The notes under the pieces were generated by a model that made no database searches, was not told the DNA's origin, and saw only the letters and a program-made list of their open reading frames with translations. From JBNJDW01 sp051745265 (GTDB lineage Bacteria; Pseudomonadota; Alphaproteobacteria; Micavibrionales; CSBR16-224): DNA of 16,377 bases. Each line of letters starts with the position of its first letter. Position 1 is the first letter of the stretch. This document shows, piece by piece, positions 14,960 to 16,377 of this stretch. Location: assembly GCA_051745265.1 (NCBI GenBank), contig JBNJDW010000018.1, positions 1 to 16,377 of the forward strand, written 5' to 3'. A program made the translations under genes and the position numbers.

Positions 14960-15286
14960 ATGCAAGAAATGACATTATGGGAGATCGGTACGCAACATTA
15001 CCTGATGGTAGCAGCCATTCTGTTTACCATCGGCGTGTTCGGGATTTTTCTGAATCGCCGCAACATGATTTTGATACTGATGTCGATTGAATTGATCCTG
15101 TTATCGGTGACGATTAATCTGGTGGCGTTTTCAAGCCATTTGCAGGATTTGACCGGACAGGTGTTCGCGATGCTGATCCTGACAATTGCAGCCGCCGAAG
15201 CGGCGATCGGGCTTGCCATTCTGGTGACCTATTTCCGCAATAAAGGGTCTATCGCAATTGAAGATATCAGTTCAATGAAGGGCTGA
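14960..15286 (+). CDS. nuoK: NADH-quinone oxidoreductase subunit K (NuoK/ND4L)
   Basis: NuoK is a small antiporter-like membrane subunit with three helices. The two helix glutamates, E44 (MSIELILL) and E80 (AAAEAAIGLAI), are 36 residues apart, as are Glu36 and Glu72 of E. coli NuoK. The end GSIAIEDISSMKG is typical. The length of 108 is slightly above the usual 101-102, so Met4 (14969) may be the start. No strong ribosome site favours either. Confidence 0.95.
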   Translation: MQEMTLWEIGTQHYLMVAAILFTIGVFGIFLNRRNMILILMSIELILLSVTINLVAFSSHLQDLTGQVFAMLILTIAAAEAAIGLAILVTYFRNKGSIAIEDISSMKG

Positions 15287-15322
15287 CGGACAGGCAACAA
15301 CTTTTAAGGCTAAGAGAATAAC

Positions 15323-16377
15323 ATGGAAACACTTGCAGTTTTTATCCCTTTGGCAAGCGCCCTTCTGGCCGGATGTCTGGGCCGTATTCTGGGCAACAGA
15401 CCGACAGAAGTCATCAGCTGTGTATTAATGCTTGTTGCCGCGGCGATGTCGGTGGTTCTGTTTAAAACAGTCGCGCTTGATGGGAACACTATTACCATTC
15501 ATCTTATGAACTGGATCAGTTCGGGTGAATTGAATGTGGCCTGGTCCTTACGGATTGACCAGCTTTCGGCGGTGATGATTTTTGTTGTCAATGTTGTCTC
15601 TGCCATGGTTCATGTCTATTCCGTCGGTTATATGAGCCACGATAAATCAAGAACCCGCTTTATGAGCTATCTTGGCCTGTTTACCTTTGCCATGTTAATG
15701 CTGGTCAGTGCCGACAACTTTGTTCAGATGTTCTTTGGTTGGGAAGGTGTCGGGCTTGCCTCCTATTTGTTGATCGGTTTCTGGCATCACAAGCACAGCG
15801 CCAATGCGGCCTCTATGAAGGCTTTTATCGTCAACCGGGTCGGGGATTTCGGCCTGTCTCTGGGGATATTTGCGGTTTTCATGTTGTTTGGCACGCTCAA
15901 TTTCAACGAAGTTTTCGCCGCGGTTCCGGAGGTCGCCGGACAAAGCATGGAATTTCTGGGCATGCAGATTGACGCACTGACCGTGACCTGTTTCCTTCTG
16001 TTTATCGGCGCGATGGGCAAATCAGCGCAGCTTGGTCTGCATACCTGGTTGCCGGACGCGATGGAGGGCCCGACACCGGTTTCAGCCCTGATCCACGCGG
16101 CGACCATGGTAACCGCCGGGGTCTTTCTGGTTGCGCGCTTGTCGCCGATGTTTGAATATGCACCGGCTGTTATGCAGTTTATTACGATCATCGGTGCGTT
16201 GACAGCCTTGATCGCAGCGACGATTGCCATTACCCAGTTTGATATTAAACGGGTTATTGCTTACTCCACCATGTCTCAGCTGGGCTATATGTTCTTTGCC
16301 CTTGGCGTGTCGGCTTATGGCGCTGCCATGTTCCACCTGTTTACCCATGCCTTTTTCAAGGCGCTGTTGTTTCTGGG
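15323..16377 (+). CDS. nuoL: NADH-quinone oxidoreductase subunit L (NuoL/ND5), 3' end cut by window
   Basis: NuoL is the terminal antiporter-like proton-pumping subunit of complex I. The frame is open from ATG 15323 to the window edge, about 351 residues of a usual 600-650, so more than a third is missing. Visible landmarks are FFGWEGVGLASYLLIGFWHH (Glu141), the GAMGKSAQLGLHTWLPDAM stretch (Lys233), GPTPVSALIHAATMVTAGVF, DIKRVIAYSTMSQLGYM and HLFTHAFFKALLFL. These carry the conserved channel residues. It begins 36 bases after nuoK with a weak AAGAGA ribosome site. nuoM and nuoN would be expected just outside the window. Confidence 0.97.
   Translation, partial: METLAVFIPLASALLAGCLGRILGNRPTEVISCVLMLVAAAMSVVLFKTVALDGNTITIHLMNWISSGELNVAWSLRIDQLSAVMIFVVNVVSAMVHVYSVGYMSHDKSRTRFMSYLGLFTFAMLMLVSADNFVQMFFGWEGVGLASYLLIGFWHHKHSANAASMKAFIVNRVGDFGLSLGIFAVFMLFGTLNFNEVFAAVPEVAGQSMEFLGMQIDALTVTCFLLFIGAMGKSAQLGLHTWLPDAMEGPTPVSALIHAATMVTAGVFLVARLSPMFEYAPAVMQFITIIGALTALIAATIAITQFDIKRVIAYSTMSQLGYMFFALGVSAYGAAMFHLFTHAFFKALLFL

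Overview
The window is a stretch of housekeeping chromosome that looks alphaproteobacterial. Evidence for this is the gene order protease genes - HU - tRNA-Val - tRNA-Asp - nuoABCDEFGHIJKL, separate nuoC and nuoD genes, and a mitochondrial-type NuoG of 693 residues without the extra N7 cluster cysteines. I recognise the order from alphaproteobacteria in general and cannot name a genus. Base composition is moderate, with AT-rich gaps between transcription units.

Layout. Positions 1-291 hold the C-terminal tail of an unidentified protein, closed by a strong intrinsic terminator. clpP (437-1072) follows with its own terminator, then lon (1263-3674), which has a candidate heat-shock promoter. hup/HU (3813-4085) starts with GTG and ends at a terminator. 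tRNA-Val(UAC) comes next. On the minus strand lies a nadD-like adenylyltransferase gene (4352-4997) whose reading frame is broken at a run of eight G/C. tRNA-Asp(GUC) follows, and then the nuo operon from 5453 to the window edge. All nuo genes A to L are present in order; nuoL is cut by the edge. Genes are tightly spaced or overlapping, which suggests one transcript and translational coupling.

How the genes work together. ClpP and Lon are the two ATP-dependent proteolysis systems, and HU compacts DNA. The nuo genes encode proton-pumping NADH:quinone oxidoreductase (complex I): NuoE, F and G form the NADH-oxidising arm, NuoB, C, D and I the connecting arm to quinone, and NuoA, H, J, K and L the membrane proton-pumping arm.

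Unexpected points. (1) An unrecognised 173-residue gene sits between nuoD and nuoE; it contains two matching segments exactly 65 residues apart and has codon use unlike its neighbours. (2) The nadD-like gene carries three 8-base homopolymers, one of which breaks the frame inside the nucleotide-binding motif. (3) clpX, usually between clpP and lon in alphaproteobacteria, is absent from that interval. The rest of the window is ordinary, and I see no mobile element, CRISPR array or obvious defence system.
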